From positions 62,001-126,000 of the forward strand of contig JAIFAC010000008.1 of NCBI GenBank assembly GCA_026545765.1: a stretch of DNA of 64,000 bases, written 5' to 3'. A model generated the notes under the pieces. That model had not been told where the DNA came from. It saw only the letters and a list, made by a program, of their open reading frames with translations, and searched no databases. This document shows, piece after piece, positions 51,801-64,000 of the stretch. The position numbers and the translations under genes are program-made. Within the stretch, counting starts at the first letter, position 1. Every line of letters begins with the position of its first letter. The DNA is from Plantago major. Its lineage: Eukaryota; Streptophyta; Magnoliopsida; Lamiales; Plantaginaceae.

Positions 51801-52120
51801 TCTCTCTCTTTGCTTTCCAATTATTCTATTTTAAGGATTACCTAGGAGAACTACTATCACAACGCTAACTAAGCTATTACAAAATTATAAGCCATGTATC
51901 TTTTTCCAATTATTTAGCTAGGAATAACAAGTATAGTATCAAGTAAACTTCTTGACTTAACTACATCACTATGAAGGGATTATAATGTACTAGTCATTTT
52001 TGGTTGTAAGAGTTATAAGTACTAAGCCTTTCTCTCTCTTGTGATGTACTATATATGTGATAAGGAATGAGTATATAGTGTTGTATAGATCTCTAAGTAT
52101 ATTTCTTTGTTCTTTCTTTT
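48801..52120. other. TA-rich gene-free block
   Basis: About 3.3 kb of TA-rich texture. The right border at about 52.12 kb is sharp: a T9 run is followed at once by sequence with GACGGAGCAGTC. A locally G+C-richer spot lies at about 49.14-49.21 kb (ACTAGGACCTCC). A minus-strand 79-codon frame (49087 to 48848) is Ile, Val and Tyr rich with no motif. The start includes a 25-bp match to 54432-54456. Confidence 0.55.
48876..48900 (+). repeat. Short dispersed repeat, copy 1 of a second pair
   Basis: Matches 54432-54456 at 21 of 25 bases and ends ATCTACACG in both. Three of the four differences are C/T, as expected if RIP or cytosine deamination separated them. Confidence 0.5.
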
Positions 52121-53680
52121 TTTTTTAGCTTCTAACTGAAGTAAGACGGAGCAGTCAAACAAAGTATCCGCTATAATATCATAGTTTCTGAGACTAAGTA
52201 TTCCAGATCTTCTAATTCTAGGCTAAGATGCTTCAACATAACAAAAAAATAAACGCGAATAAAATAAGTAGGGTACCTGAATTTACGACTAAATGGATGT
52301 CCACTTACTCTACCTAATTATTAAATTTACTACCAAAAAATTTCTCTTTCTGGTGGGTTATTCGTCTTCCTAAATGAATGTCTTATTCTTCTTAACGGCG
52401 TCATTTAATAGCGGATTATAAGCGAGGAATACTAAAATTATGTCACCAACGAGGTAATCAACTCTCAGATATTTTCCAAAGGAAGGAAGGTTTGACTCTT
52501 TTTAAAGATAAATCCCTAGAATTCTTGTTTCAAGATATATATTATTATCATATCAAATATCAAAAGACGTATTTCTCTGATTCTACCCAGCAGAGGTCTA
52601 TCTAGTAGGTGATCAGTTTCCAAAGTATTTATTTTTCTTCCAGATCCACTGAAGAACTGATATTTTCTATAATAAAATAACTGCTTCTAAGATGACTAAC
52701 CTAATAGTATAATAAATATATGATATAGTGGAGATGTAGCAACTGGCGGATTCATCACTAATAATAGGGTTAAACTATAAAATACAGGCCTTCTTTCACA
52801 GGAAACATTCCTCTTAGTACATAGAGCAACATCATAGAAAGTAAGACTAACTTCTAACATTTCTTCGTACATAAAGCCAGAGGATATCATATTCTCAAAA
52901 CGAATGATTCCAATTCTATATTCTATAAATTTATAGAGTTATTTCTTAAGATTAAATTGAAATATTTATATACGTAGCAATTTCCCATTAACTTTTAGAT
53001 ATTCTTTTTATTAATCGACCTTCTCTCTATTTTTCCTTGTACCAAGAGCATAAATAAGGGATGACAAATAAATGTACACGAAATTATTTGTTATATACGA
53101 CAGCCAAGTAGTAATAGTATCTCAACGTTGGAATAATCTTTTTTTACGCGAGTTGTATTCTTTCTTTAGTTTAGAGGAGAGGCCAGAAAAACATTATCTT
53201 TAAGACCGCTGTACATGGGCAGTTTATGCATGTTGTGTTAGTTAATTCACAATGAGATGTATTAGAAACTTTGCAAGACAAGTTGACGCCACTCCTCATT
53301 TATACTTTACTAAAATGCCCTTATTCGCACCTATATACCAGGAAAATGGATTTTTACTAGTTTTTACTAGATAAATAATAAATAAATAAACTAGTACTTG
53401 AAATATAAAAAGGGAATGTCCCCATGTATTTCTCTTGCTCCTTTCTTGATTGGTCATGAGTCCAAAAATGAACTAGATCCTGGTCCTGGCGAGAAGTCTT
53501 TGGTTTTCGTTTAAGTTAAATTCTCATATTTTCCAGTTACTGGAAGAAGGATTCCCTTCTATGTTTTTGAACAACTCCTTTATTTGATATAATCTTTCTT
53601 CGTTGTTTGTAGATCCTATGTTTTTTAGATTGGAGTAACTTAATAAAGATAACTTGCAGTAATCAGATATTTTATAGAAA
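52121..53680. other. Gene-free A/T-tract block
   Basis: Higher G+C and more CA/TG than the neighbours. No gene is seen. A minus-strand 64-codon frame (52890 to 52696) lacks any motif. A perfect 10-bp x2 duplication lies at 53351-53370, followed by an A/T-only run of TAAA and TAAT units. Confidence 0.5.
53351..53370. repeat. 10-bp x2 tandem duplication
   Basis: TTTTTACTAG occurs twice with no mismatch. Confidence 0.95.
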
Positions 53681-54336
53681 ATAAAGCAGAAGGGGAGAAA
53701 GATAGAAACTGCCTAGATAGAAAGAACACTATACATTAATCGTAGTTAGGAGTTATACTTAAAAGCAATCTTAGAAGAGAAGAAGGTATATTTGGTACAT
53801 AATTCTAGTTTAAAGGAAGACTTCATTTTTTTTTAATATAGTTTAGTTATAGAAGTTTATTCTCAGGTATAGTATGGATTGTATTATGGATCACTAGTAT
53901 AATATTACTTTTGGAGAATAAATAATGCATTGTTAAGGGACTGTTGTGTCATGAATAAAAATAGAAGGGAATAGTGGATAATGGCAATAAGATATATACC
54001 TAGTAAGTAATATAAAACTAAGATAAGAAAGAATGCCTTGTTCATAGTAAAGAAAATAAAGGAACCCAAAAAAGTATTTGTCTTAGAATGAGAAAAGTTT
54101 AGTCTAATTAGTCCTATTTTATGAGGTGCTCTTGCTATGATATATAATGAGGAGAAGTCTTTAGTGTATTTATTACTTGTGTTACTAGAGTAGAATTCTA
54201 TTTTGAGTGTGGGTGCTTTCATAAATCTTTTAAGAAATGTAGTCTATGTTTCTCTTACTGAATTAGCCTTGTCTTGGATATCTCTTCCTTTCCTCTCTTT
54301 CTTCTCCGAGATAGTAAGGTGTGATTTTGCTGTCCT

Positions 54337-54356
54337 TTTTCATAGCTTTTCATAGC
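54337..54356. repeat. 10-bp x2 tandem duplication
   Basis: TTTTCATAGC occurs twice head to tail with no mismatch. Confidence 0.95.
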
Positions 54357-54431
54357 AAGCTCTCTCCGCAGTAAAGCAAATCCCTTGTTGTCTTACTTAT
54401 GTGTTTATACTTATAGATGTTTCTCTTTTAA

Positions 54432-54480
54432 TCTACTAAACGAATAGATCTACACGCAGTTGTCTCATTATTTTTCTTGG
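54432..54480 (+). repeat. Mosaic short repeat (matches two sites)
   Basis: The left half (54432-54456) matches 48876-48900 and the right half (54452-54478) matches 47676-47700. The two matches overlap at the shared ACACG. This fits either one longer repeat family that survives in different parts at each site, or template switching during repair. Confidence 0.5.
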
Positions 54481-54720
54481 GTAGTACATATAATATGGAT
54501 AACATTAGTATTAGTAGACTAGTATCTTCCTTTATAATAAAGTATAAAATAGTATATATATATAGTGTTTGCTGTTCTGTTGCTCATGCCCTCCACAAAG
54601 ATTATTTAATGCACTCATCTCTTTTGAATTACCTTTCTCTTATACATCTTAATTTAATAGAATAAGATTTACCTTTGGTTTACTTCGGGTTAGACTTTTT
54701 TCTATTATTTGCTGTGCTAT

Positions 54721-57000
54721 AAGTCCTTTAGTAATTGACTGGGAACATCAAGTACTCTCAGAGAAAATGAAAAAAGTTATAAGAAAACAAAATCGACAAC
54801 TACTGCACGAGAGAAACAGGCCAAAGAGAACAATAGTGTGTGTGTATAATATATAATATAATTTCCAATGTTTAGTAGAGATAATAACAACAGTAGTAGA
54901 AGAATAACAGTTATTGTAAAAAATGAATCTAGCTTTGATATTGATAGTAGATTGTACCTCCCCTCTCTTTTCACTTCATCATCCTTAAATTGATGTATTT
55001 TTTGGCATCCCTTTCTTGGATCCAACAATTATTTCTAGTAGGATAAATATATGACCCAGTTACTTTCTCACTAAAGATTGAATTCTCACCAATTTTCATT
55101 CAAGAGATGATGGAACAAATCCAAATTAGAAAGGCCAAATATCTAAATAAAAATTAAAGCGGATTGTATTTCGTATATTAGGCTTCCTAAAAAAATAAAT
55201 TATAAGCCGATCAATGGTATGAGATATATATATAACTTGCGACTTTTACCTACAGAGACTTCTTTCTTAGTTAGATGACGATCATTATAACTGATATTTA
55301 CTGAATAACCTGAATAGAAAGACTTAGAACTGAGATCATCAACTTCTATGGATTTCTTTTCTTAAAGCAACAGCATTTATATTTCGAGTAGAAGACTCTC
55401 TTTCTTTCTTTCTCTTCTTATTTTTTTTTGACTGTATTAAGAGTAAAATAACAGAAAGATTTGCTAGGTATTTTCTAGGTGTAACAAAGCAAGAAGGAGA
55501 AGAGAAGATCCTTAGACTGAAGAAAGAGTACTACGAAGACACGGCTTATTCCAACTGTAGGTAAATAGGTAGCTCGTAAATAATAAAGTAGTGGTCATGA
55601 GAATTTTATTTAGAATATATGAAGAAAGAGTATAGCATAGATATGAATGAAAGAATATTTGTTGGATCCATCATAAATAAAACAGATAGATAACTACACA
55701 GCTAAAGAATGAAATAGAAACAAACTTAGAAGTAAGTTATCCAAATTACAAAGGAAAACACAATATCTAATATAGATCAAAAAATACTTAGTAGGTAGGA
55801 ATCATCCTAAAATAATTGTTATTCCCGCCTATATACTGTATTGGCTGAAATATAGTAGAATTCTATTCGGTTGTATGATCCAGTGTTTCACAAGAGAAGA
55901 CCAAAGCAGGAAAAGCATAGATTTTAGAATTCCTTAATTCCTTTTATTATTTATAAAGTAAATAGAATACAGTAGGAACTTTGGCCCCTTCCTTTATTAT
56001 CTTGTGAGTGATTAATCCGTTTCATCAAAGTGAGAGGATAGTCGGAAATTAACTTTGAGTAATCTTGGAGTTACACATTCTACATATTTTGTTTTGGAAT
56101 TGTCCTATAACTACAACTAACCTATTGGGTATTTTTCTTTCTTATATCTTATATTAGTAGGAATGAATATTTATTTATAGCCCAAGCCCATAACATCGTA
56201 CATAATTATTTTCTGGGCACAGGCACAAACAAACAAAGAAAGTAATTTACAACAAAGAGTTTTTTTCGTATTCATAAATAAATAGGTAACAGAAGTCGCT
56301 TTATCTTATTTCCAAACTAGAAAGAGGGAAGAAGAAATATAGATAAAGAGATTTATTAAAAGTAGCCATGCTATTCGTACAACAGCCCTTACACAGTTAA
56401 AAAACTCCATTAAATAGAAAAGTCTTGTGTATTGTCCAGGCCCTTTTCTATTCTATTTTATTTGAGTTTTTTGTGTCTGTATGTATATTATAACGCAGCC
56501 TAAGTCAACCACAACAATAGTTTGATACTTTGACCTACCTACTACTCAAGTTTGACCTTTCTAAAAACAATTTCTAGTCAAAAATGAAGGAGCCAAAAAA
56601 GTACAAATCCAAAAAGAAAAGAATCGCCTATATTGATTACAGCTTGAAAGAATTTGTTTTGCATTGCATGTTTTATTCTTTCTTACTACACCAAAAAGCT
56701 ACTTACTATGTATTACGCGTGGATTCTAATTCTATAGAACCTTACAACCAACCTTAGATAAGAAGTGACAAAGTTAGGCCTTATACTTGTGAAGATTCAT
56801 TTCTTGCTCTTAGTTAGATAAGGAAAGTAATATGAATCGGGAAGGGAAATAAGCCCAAAGTACATAATTTACAGATTCAAACAAGGCTTAAAGAGGGTTT
56901 CAGATGCTTTAGGGAATACAACATTTTTCTAAATAGAAGTAAGTTGTCTCACATGTATGACTTCAAAATATGTATTACACATAGAGGCCTTACCCAATTT
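54721..57000. other. Gene-free A/T-tract block
   Basis: Many A and T runs, few TA-rich words, no gene. An 83-codon minus-strand frame (55028 to 54777) contains a run of Leu residues created by an AGT/AAT-rich stretch on the plus strand and is not convincing. No repeat pair was found. Confidence 0.5.
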
Positions 57001-58880
57001 CATAATATTTCTAAACACAAAGTATAGTTCCCTCACCAAATAGATGTCATGTCCGGCCAACAAAATAAAAAAAAAAAGGGAATTCTAACCTCTTTCTTAA
57101 GTATCCTTTATAAGTTCTCACAAGTGTACATGGTACGTTTATAGTTAAATTACTTCTATGCAAGATCAAAAACTTAGGTGGATAATATAGTGAACAGGGT
57201 AGTATTCCACACATATAAATGAAGGACATACCCCTATTTGGGGTAGATTCTAGATGGGTAATAACAACGTAAAAGAAATAATGTGAGTACTTTGAATTAT
57301 GTAACTTGTGGACTATGTAGTCGCTGTATTGTCATAGTGATCTTATACTTGTGCTTAGTATTTGATTACTATATAAGATAGTTGAAAGATTAAGTTCATA
57401 AAGAAATAGAGAGGTAAAAAAGAGTATTTATCAGTGACACTACTAAGAGTTAATATAACTATAATCAAGACAAAGCACAGGATCTTTAGCAAATGATAGC
57501 GAGCACTCTATATAACTATATAACACAAGGAACTTCTCACTAATAATACTTTAACATTTTCATTTAAACCCTAAGACACATCTTTCTTTATTACCTAGCT
57601 CTATAAATACTCTATATAATAATTGTATACATTGACTAAGAACCTACCTATAATATTATAATGGTTAAGGGATTCCTTCTTCCCGGCTAACTTATAATAT
57701 CATGTTGTTTATTGTATTACTTTTCAGTTATTTGTCTTAAGTGGAATAGTAAAACATCTTAGGTAAGAACCACAAGGAAGAGACATAAGATAGAATATTA
57801 GGTAAATAACACATGTAAAGTACTTAGAAATATAATAAAAATAAAGGCTAATACTATAGTCTAATTTTCATAAGAGTTATAGTGTAGTTACTAGTATAAG
57901 TTAGTAAAATAGAAAAAAGATCCCATGCATAGTACATAACTTGTCCTTTAAGACAATATAAGGTATGTTAGAATATAGATTACAAATATAAAAACACTAA
58001 GAGATTGTATACAACTTATTATTTTAAATATACTAACTATTGATGATACTAGAATTAATGAATTAAGTAAACTCTGTAGTATATATAACTTTAGACTATG
58101 TTTGGTATGTCATGTCTTGATCCTACCCCCCTTATTACATTAACTAGGCGTGGTTTATGTTGTGTGCTCTTATTATAATATTTACCATATACTAACAAGG
58201 GAGTATTTGTCATTTCCTAAACTAAGAGTACTACTTATGTGGGATACTTATTTGCTTACATTTTTTATAGGACGCATTACTTATGTTCTTATCTTATAGA
58301 CTCTATATTATTTCTTTAGCAACCCCTAATTAAACCTAGGTACATTGCTTACTCTATTTTCACTACTAAATGTGCTATATTACAAGGCATGTTATCTATT
58401 AAACATTACTAATCCTAGCAATTACTTATGTATTCCAAGCAAACACCTATTATTGTTGATATCTTATTTTTTATATTACAACACTATAGTTAAGAATTAA
58501 GGGCGAAGAAGAAACTCATTACCTATTATTAAACGTTTTGTACATAATATGCTTAGAACTTAGAAGGAATAGGAGTACACAATATAAACATAGAGAAAAC
58601 TATAGTAAAGATAAAGTAAATATAACCAACCCTTAGAAGAGAGATCCAAATCATGTAGTTAGAAATTCAATGCACATAATACCAATTATTATAATGTGTT
58701 GTCTTAAAGATCTCCCAAAAGTAATGACTTAAGCATAAAATAAAAGAGTTTACCAGGCCCGTATCCAACCAAAAGAAAGAAGGGAGGTAACGTGTTACTA
58801 AAGATAACCGGTAAAAAAAATATCAAATAGACCAAATAGTAAGATAAAAAGATCAGACTAAATACTTGCTAGTTCTAACA
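57001..58880. other. TA-rich gene-free block
   Basis: A hand count at 58021-58260 gives TpA 40 against ApT 30, and CpA 6 against ApC 17, while TpG (18) and GpT (16) are near equal. The strand imbalance suggests mutation was stronger on one strand here. The right border near 58.88 kb is fairly sharp. No gene or repeat pair was found. Confidence 0.55.
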
Positions 58881-61800
58881 TACTTTTAACAATACGTATA
58901 ATCTGCGGGGTAATTTCGGGGTAATAAATAAATCAATTTTGGGTATTTTCTCTTTCTTATATTGGATATCATTTTCTAGCTACTGATCGAAGAAAGCATT
59001 GTGCACGATGAATAGATTAACAATTTCTTTAATTATGAGTTATTATAATTAATTGCCTTTAAGGAGTGCTGTTTGTCCGGTATTATCCATCCACTTTTCG
59101 ATTAGAAATCTGTCCTAGTAGGTTGGTTGATTGTTTTTCCTTTATTAATTATATTATGTAGTTTTTGATATTTTCGGTATACTCTATAATAACTTTTTTT
59201 GTGGGTTATTTGTCTTATACTCTTAGGATTTCTTAGCATTATTTCCTCTTTTGTTGGTAAGTGTTGGTAAGAGGTTATTTATCTGATCTAGTATCCCTTT
59301 ATTTTCTTCTGCTTCTGATACAAAGGTGGATTTCGGCTATCTCCCTTACTGTACAAGGTTAGTTACGAAAGAAAGGATTATACATAGATCTCATATTGGA
59401 TAGAATTTATATTAGACTTTGTTTTTTAATTGACAGAATATTATAATACAGAATTGGATACCGCGTTGTTATTTCAAGATTATTCGGTTAGTAAGGAATT
59501 AGTGATTGTTTAAGATGAACTAGGTACAGGTACTCAAATTTTATCCCGTTTGAGCTAATATCGCTTTTGGTATATCTACTAGACTTCTTACTTTGTTTCC
59601 TTAGTGGGCTAGGATGGTTTTTAATGTTAATGACGAACTTACTTGTATCTTGTTTTATGGTTAATGGTTAGTTATTGTCTTATTATGTCTTATTTGTTAG
59701 CCCTTAATTAATATGTTCATTTCTTTACTCGTCTGGATTTTTCATTTGTACTAATTTGTTGTGTCTTCTACTCTACTACCTATTCTTTGTTAGAGAGTTC
59801 AAAAACAAACTAAACTAAAAGCAAATATTTCCTTGGTGGCATTACAATAAAACATACGTTATGGCAGAAATAATCTATTCTAGGTGGTTTCATCTATTTT
59901 CTATAAAGGAACAATTACGCTAGATAACTCTTCATACTCCAGCCCAGTAATATGAAAGCCCTGGGACAAGTATGGATTATAATCAATCGTTGGCATCAAA
60001 ATGAACGTGTATGTAGGCTTTAAATATGTATTTTTCCTTGGTTAGGTGTTTTATTTTTGTATTTCGGACTTAGTTTCGTATCTTCGAATTTCTTTCTAAC
60101 AATTAATTACTTTTATTTGAATGAATAGACTTCTATACACTTTTATACTAAGTTTCATAATTAAAGGAAGTCTTTGGGTACAAACCGAATAAGATTCATT
60201 TGCTAAAACAAGTTCTGACTTCATCATCAAGAGCTCTAAAAGATAAACGTGAACATTCTGCTGTGCTGAGAAATAGAAAAAATATGCTGAAGATATAGTC
60301 ATGATGTGCAGTATACTAGTTATTGAGTAAATCCCACATTTCTTCTTATTTGTGATGATCTAAGACTCCTTCTATACCGAGTCTACTTTCATCCTTCTTT
60401 ATTTACCTTTCTTTAATTAAATCCAATATAATATTAGAGGTTATCCGTCTATCTCGTACAGCAAATTATTTAGATATCTCTATTCTACCATAAAACGCGC
60501 TAGTTAGTTAGAAATAATCCTAGACGTATAATCAACCCTATAATCAGCAACCCATTTGTATAGATTGAAATTTCCTAATTCCTTAGTTTCTTTTATCCCT
60601 TCTCTGTACTCGCAAATGAACAAATGTATGAAATGGTTAGTCCTTTATTTATAAAGTATGTATGTTAAATACTAATGTATACAAATAATTTCATGGAAAG
60701 TTTTTCGTATGAATCTTTGTTTTTTGGTAGTCTGGGCTACTTTATTTATTTAATTATTTTATAAATATTTGTCAGTTTGGGTGTTTAGGATTGAAGGAAT
60801 TGTTAAGAAATTAATTATTGGCATTCCATTGATTCGTAGTAACATTTCGAAGCTAAAGGCTAACCGACAAGGCGAATAGAAGATAATAATTAGTACATTT
60901 AGTATAAGATCCAATTGAGTAAAGAAGTGAAACATACTAACTAATAAGGCCTAACAACAGGAATCAGGTAAGATCCATCATAAAAACTTAGTCAACTAAG
61001 TATAGCAACAAAAGCGAGAGAGTCGGATCTAAGCAATTTATATCATAAAGCATACAAACAAAATATAAAGTAGTGAATACTAAGATAAGATACTTTAACA
61101 AATACTTTACTTCCATCATTTTTTTTTATAAATTGCAGTAATCCACGAGCTAATAAAAACAAAACTCCATAGTCTTTTTCCTTGTTTAAGTATAAGAGAG
61201 CTTGGATTTATGTCTATTATATATATATATATATATAATATATACCTTTGTACATCTTGTCTTTTTGGCAACATATGCAACATATAGAGAGTAATATACA
61301 GAAAAGAGATAGTATAGAGGTGTTTAGTATTTATGTGAGAAGATAATAAGAAAAGTAACGATGTATACCCTATATCTTTTTTAATCTCTAGTCTAGCAAC
61401 AGAATCTATGTATTAGAACATATTCCTTAAGAACTAAACTAAATCTTCTATAAAATATTATCCTACTGTTTACATAAATATACTTTTCATGGTATTATCT
61501 TCCTTCTTTTTTAGTCATAGACTTATTAGGTGCAGAGTAAATTCCTTCTTATCTTATTCCTCACTTATTAGGTTTTCTGAACATGAGTACATTTACATAC
61601 ATCGATTATGAGAGATTTCCCTACTTGCCTAAGAAAAAAGCGTAAATCTTGTAACGTGTTTGTTATAGAAACTTTCTTAGTACTTGCACGGAAATAACTT
61701 GTTAATGCACCTACTATTTTATTTATAGTTCTTGTTGTTGTATTTGTATTGTCTGTCTTAATATTTAGTTAAATTCTTACTCAAAAGGTATTCAATTCAG

Positions 61801-64000
61801 AGCTACCACTTGTCGTGAATGCAACAATTGATTTGAGAAAATATGTAAAAGTCTTATGCAATTTGGTGTCACGTTATGAACAAATGATAATTAATAATTT
61901 TGAGAAGGAAGAAATGATTTAGTTACTGTGTATAGATTCTTGTATTTTTTAAAACTCTTGTTAGAGGATAGTCGCGGTTGGATAATCTCTTGTTCTTTAT
62001 ATATTTTTAAAATGAAAATAGAAAACCCAAGGTCACCCCTTTTTTTATGGCTTAGTGCCCCTACCATGCGTTCTCATAATATACTGACTGAGAGCACAAT
62101 CTCTCTATAAAACTATAAAATCTATATACCTGGTAATACCCAGTAATTAATATAATAGTAAGAAATGAAATAGAATTGGCTGAAACTTTTTATACTCGTA
62201 CCTTACTTAGAATCGGTAGTATAAATGAAACCTAAAAACTTTTTGTGGAAAACATTATTTACGTAGAGGCGGCTAAGGCTTTTTCGTAATTGTAAACAAC
62301 AAATTCCTTTTAAAGGACTGCCTGCCGATTAACTTCTATTTATTTATTAGATTTCTTTGAGTTCTTAGTTAAGAGAGAGATAGCTACGTAGATTATACTA
62401 TGTTTGGGATATAATACTGATCATAGTTAAGTCAAAGTTTCCTGTTTTTGTTACATTTGCTGATATCCCTGCTTAGTTTTGATTAGATTTGTTTGAGGGA
62501 TTCTTTTTTTTTTATTCCTATACCTATCCTATACCTAAGTATGTGCACACTCTTCCCGAGTCGAGATAGCACGTGAAGAATCTCTATTTGCAACCTTATT
62601 CTCTCTGTACATTTCTAAATCCTGTTCTAGATCTTGTAATAAAAAATGATACAAGAAAAGTGTCTTTTATAAAAATATTAGTCATTAGAAACAATATTAG
62701 TAGAGGATTTTATATAACACAAACTTGAAAAAAAAGGAACACACTAAATCCTATATCTCCTTTTTGGAACAGTCAGTCAAGTCATGAGGTATCTCTCTTA
62801 GTTTATCTTAGTTCAGCCTTTTTTTTTATTATATGAGCTTGTACTAAGGTCGAAATAATGATAAGTACGGAATTTCATCTTTCTACGCAATCTCTAAGTT
62901 TTTTAAAATCTTGCCTACTGCTTTACAACCTTTATTTATATAGGAGTGTTCCCTACTAGATATTTCATTCATGATATAGTGGTGGGATGTCTTTGTTTGG
63001 AAATTTCTTCCTTGTTTTATGCAAGTTGGGTGTTTTCATAGGTACTCCTGTAATCTGAATTGTATAGTTTTAGCTTTAGTTATTTAGTTAATAGACACAG
63101 ACATCCTTTGGAGCAGAGTTTCATGTTTTATATTTATATTAGCCCGGGTAATTTAATGTACGCCTCTAAACCTGGAGTATATCTCCTTTTATTTCATATC
63201 TAATGTTAGAGTATACTAGAGTTTTATTATTCTGCCTTATTTTGCTGATTTCAATACAAAAACCAAAACCTGTAGAGCTAAGACATTACTTCTTCAATAA
63301 AAGGGAACTGGAAGAAACTAACTCAACCTTTAGAGACTTTCGGTTCTGTTTTGGGTATTTTGTGCATAATAAACTAACTCCAGGTATTGTGGGAAGACAG
63401 AATATAAATTGATCCAGTGAAATTATCCTTATTCTTATCCTTAACTTAAAGGTACAGAGGAAAACTTTGTTTGTAGTGTTATTGTTTGTTGTTAAACCTC
63501 ATGGAATTTTGGAGTCGATTTACCTACTTCATCAACTAATTAAAAGATTAGCAGAGTTCCATATTGATATTTAGGTTCTTACTTAATAAAGTCTTGAGTT
63601 TCCTCCTATATTTATTTTTCTTCCTAATAAATTTAACAAGACATGTTTCTTGAACTACGAGATATCGTCTATGTTATACATTCAAGAATAGTACACAATG
63701 CTCAGAATTACATCATAAGAGTCTTCACCAGAATATTTTCACAAGAAGTATACAAGGTCAAAGAAAGCTTTGCTTATGTAGTAGTAACACACTTAATAGA
63801 GAGTTAATAGAGAATAAGGACTGGCTTTAGTAGGCCCAACAGAGAATATAAACAAGATTAGAATTATGTCACAACAAAGGAGCTATACCGCGAATAATCC
63901 AAACATAGGTACAAGGAAAAATGCTCACAAATAGTACTTACTTACAATTAACCACTATCTCTTTATCTTTTACAGTGCTAATATACGTATCAGTCTTGCT
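58881..64000. other. Gene-free A/T-tract block to window end
   Basis: No gene is supported. A short duplication of TCGGGGTAAT-like words is at 58906-58928. A (TA)10 tract lies at 61218-61237, inside a more TA-rich interval of about 0.5 kb. A plus-strand frame at 63203-63412 (69 codons) shows no motif. Texture turns TA-rich again over the last 300 bases. Confidence 0.5.
61218..61244. repeat. (TA)10 microsatellite, interrupted
   Basis: Ten TA units at 61218-61237, then a single extra A and a further ATATATA. It is the second longest TA tract in the window. Confidence 0.95.

Larger units (their letters stand above)
53681..54720. other. Short TA-rich gene-free block
   Basis: No gene is supported. 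The 105-codon minus-strand frame (54222 to 53905) is hydrophobic towards its end but shows no signal, domain or conserved motif. The block holds the mosaic repeat at 54432-54480 and a 10-bp duplication at 54337-54356. Confidence 0.45.

Noticed and set aside
53905-54222. 105-codon minus-strand frame ending in a hydrophobic stretch
   Set aside because: No signal peptide pattern or motif, and the composition is as expected for an AT-rich frame.
44796-56035. TTTCATCAAAG-like words at 44.81, 47.22 and 56.02 kb preceded by TTAATC
   Set aside because: The shared core is only about 11 bp and flanks do not align. Two or three such matches can occur by chance in AT-rich DNA.
1-64000. Organellar, viral or bacterial origin
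   Set aside because: Such genomes are gene-dense. No rRNA, tRNA, intron-encoded endonuclease, capsid, polymerase or ribosomal protein frame is visible in 64 kb.
1-64000. CRISPR array, telomere repeat array or rDNA
   Set aside because: No regularly spaced identical repeats of 23-40 bp, no run of TTAGGG-type units, and no conserved rRNA words were found.

Overview
The window is a 64-kb gene desert. It is AT-rich (roughly 30% G+C by hand count of sample lines). No open stretch on either strand exceeds about 122 codons, close to the longest expected by chance at this composition. I recognise no protein-coding gene, rRNA or tRNA, no CRISPR array and no intact mobile element. A compact bacterial, viral or organellar genome would not leave 64 kb without a readable gene, so this is most likely eukaryotic heterochromatin.

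The best clue to the organism is dinucleotide use. In four 240-bp samples counted by hand, TpA exceeds ApT (37/28, 40/30, 24/14, 27/24) and CpA+TpG is below ApC+GpT (20/26, 24/33 when recomputed per strand as stated in the entry, 25/34, 18/20). Most genomes show the opposite of both. This is the classic mark of repeat-induced point mutation (RIP) in filamentous ascomycetes, which turns duplicated DNA into long AT-rich, gene-free tracts such as AT-isochores and Neurospora-type centromeres. The ascomycete assignment is an inference; no marker gene confirms it.

Layout. Two textures alternate. 'TA-rich' blocks, dominated by TA, CTA/TAG, CTTA/TAAG and GTAC, lie at about 4.5-12.3, 12.7-16.97, 17.2-19.35, 25.6-31.65, 32.7-38.5, 48.8-52.1, 53.7-54.7 and 57.0-58.9 kb. 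'A/T-tract' blocks, with more A and T runs, more CA/TG and slightly higher G+C, fill the rest. Borders were judged by eye.

Supported content is almost all repeats. A decayed array of about 80-bp units lies at 0.63-1.74 kb and includes a larger duplication with a 555-bp offset. A repeat shared by 32.35-32.64 kb and 48.11-48.24 kb has about 101-bp internal tandem units at the first site. There are shorter dispersed repeats (8.55/8.90, 47.68/54.45, 48.88/54.43 kb), many perfect two-copy microduplications of 10-42 bp, two (TA)n tracts and one 12-bp-stem hairpin. A G+C-richer patch (12.3-12.7 kb) and a short open stretch at 17.0-17.2 kb with a helix-turn-helix-like string are the only hints of old coding DNA. 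Nothing here works as an operon or pathway; the window reads as a graveyard of repeats, possibly centromeric or pericentromeric.
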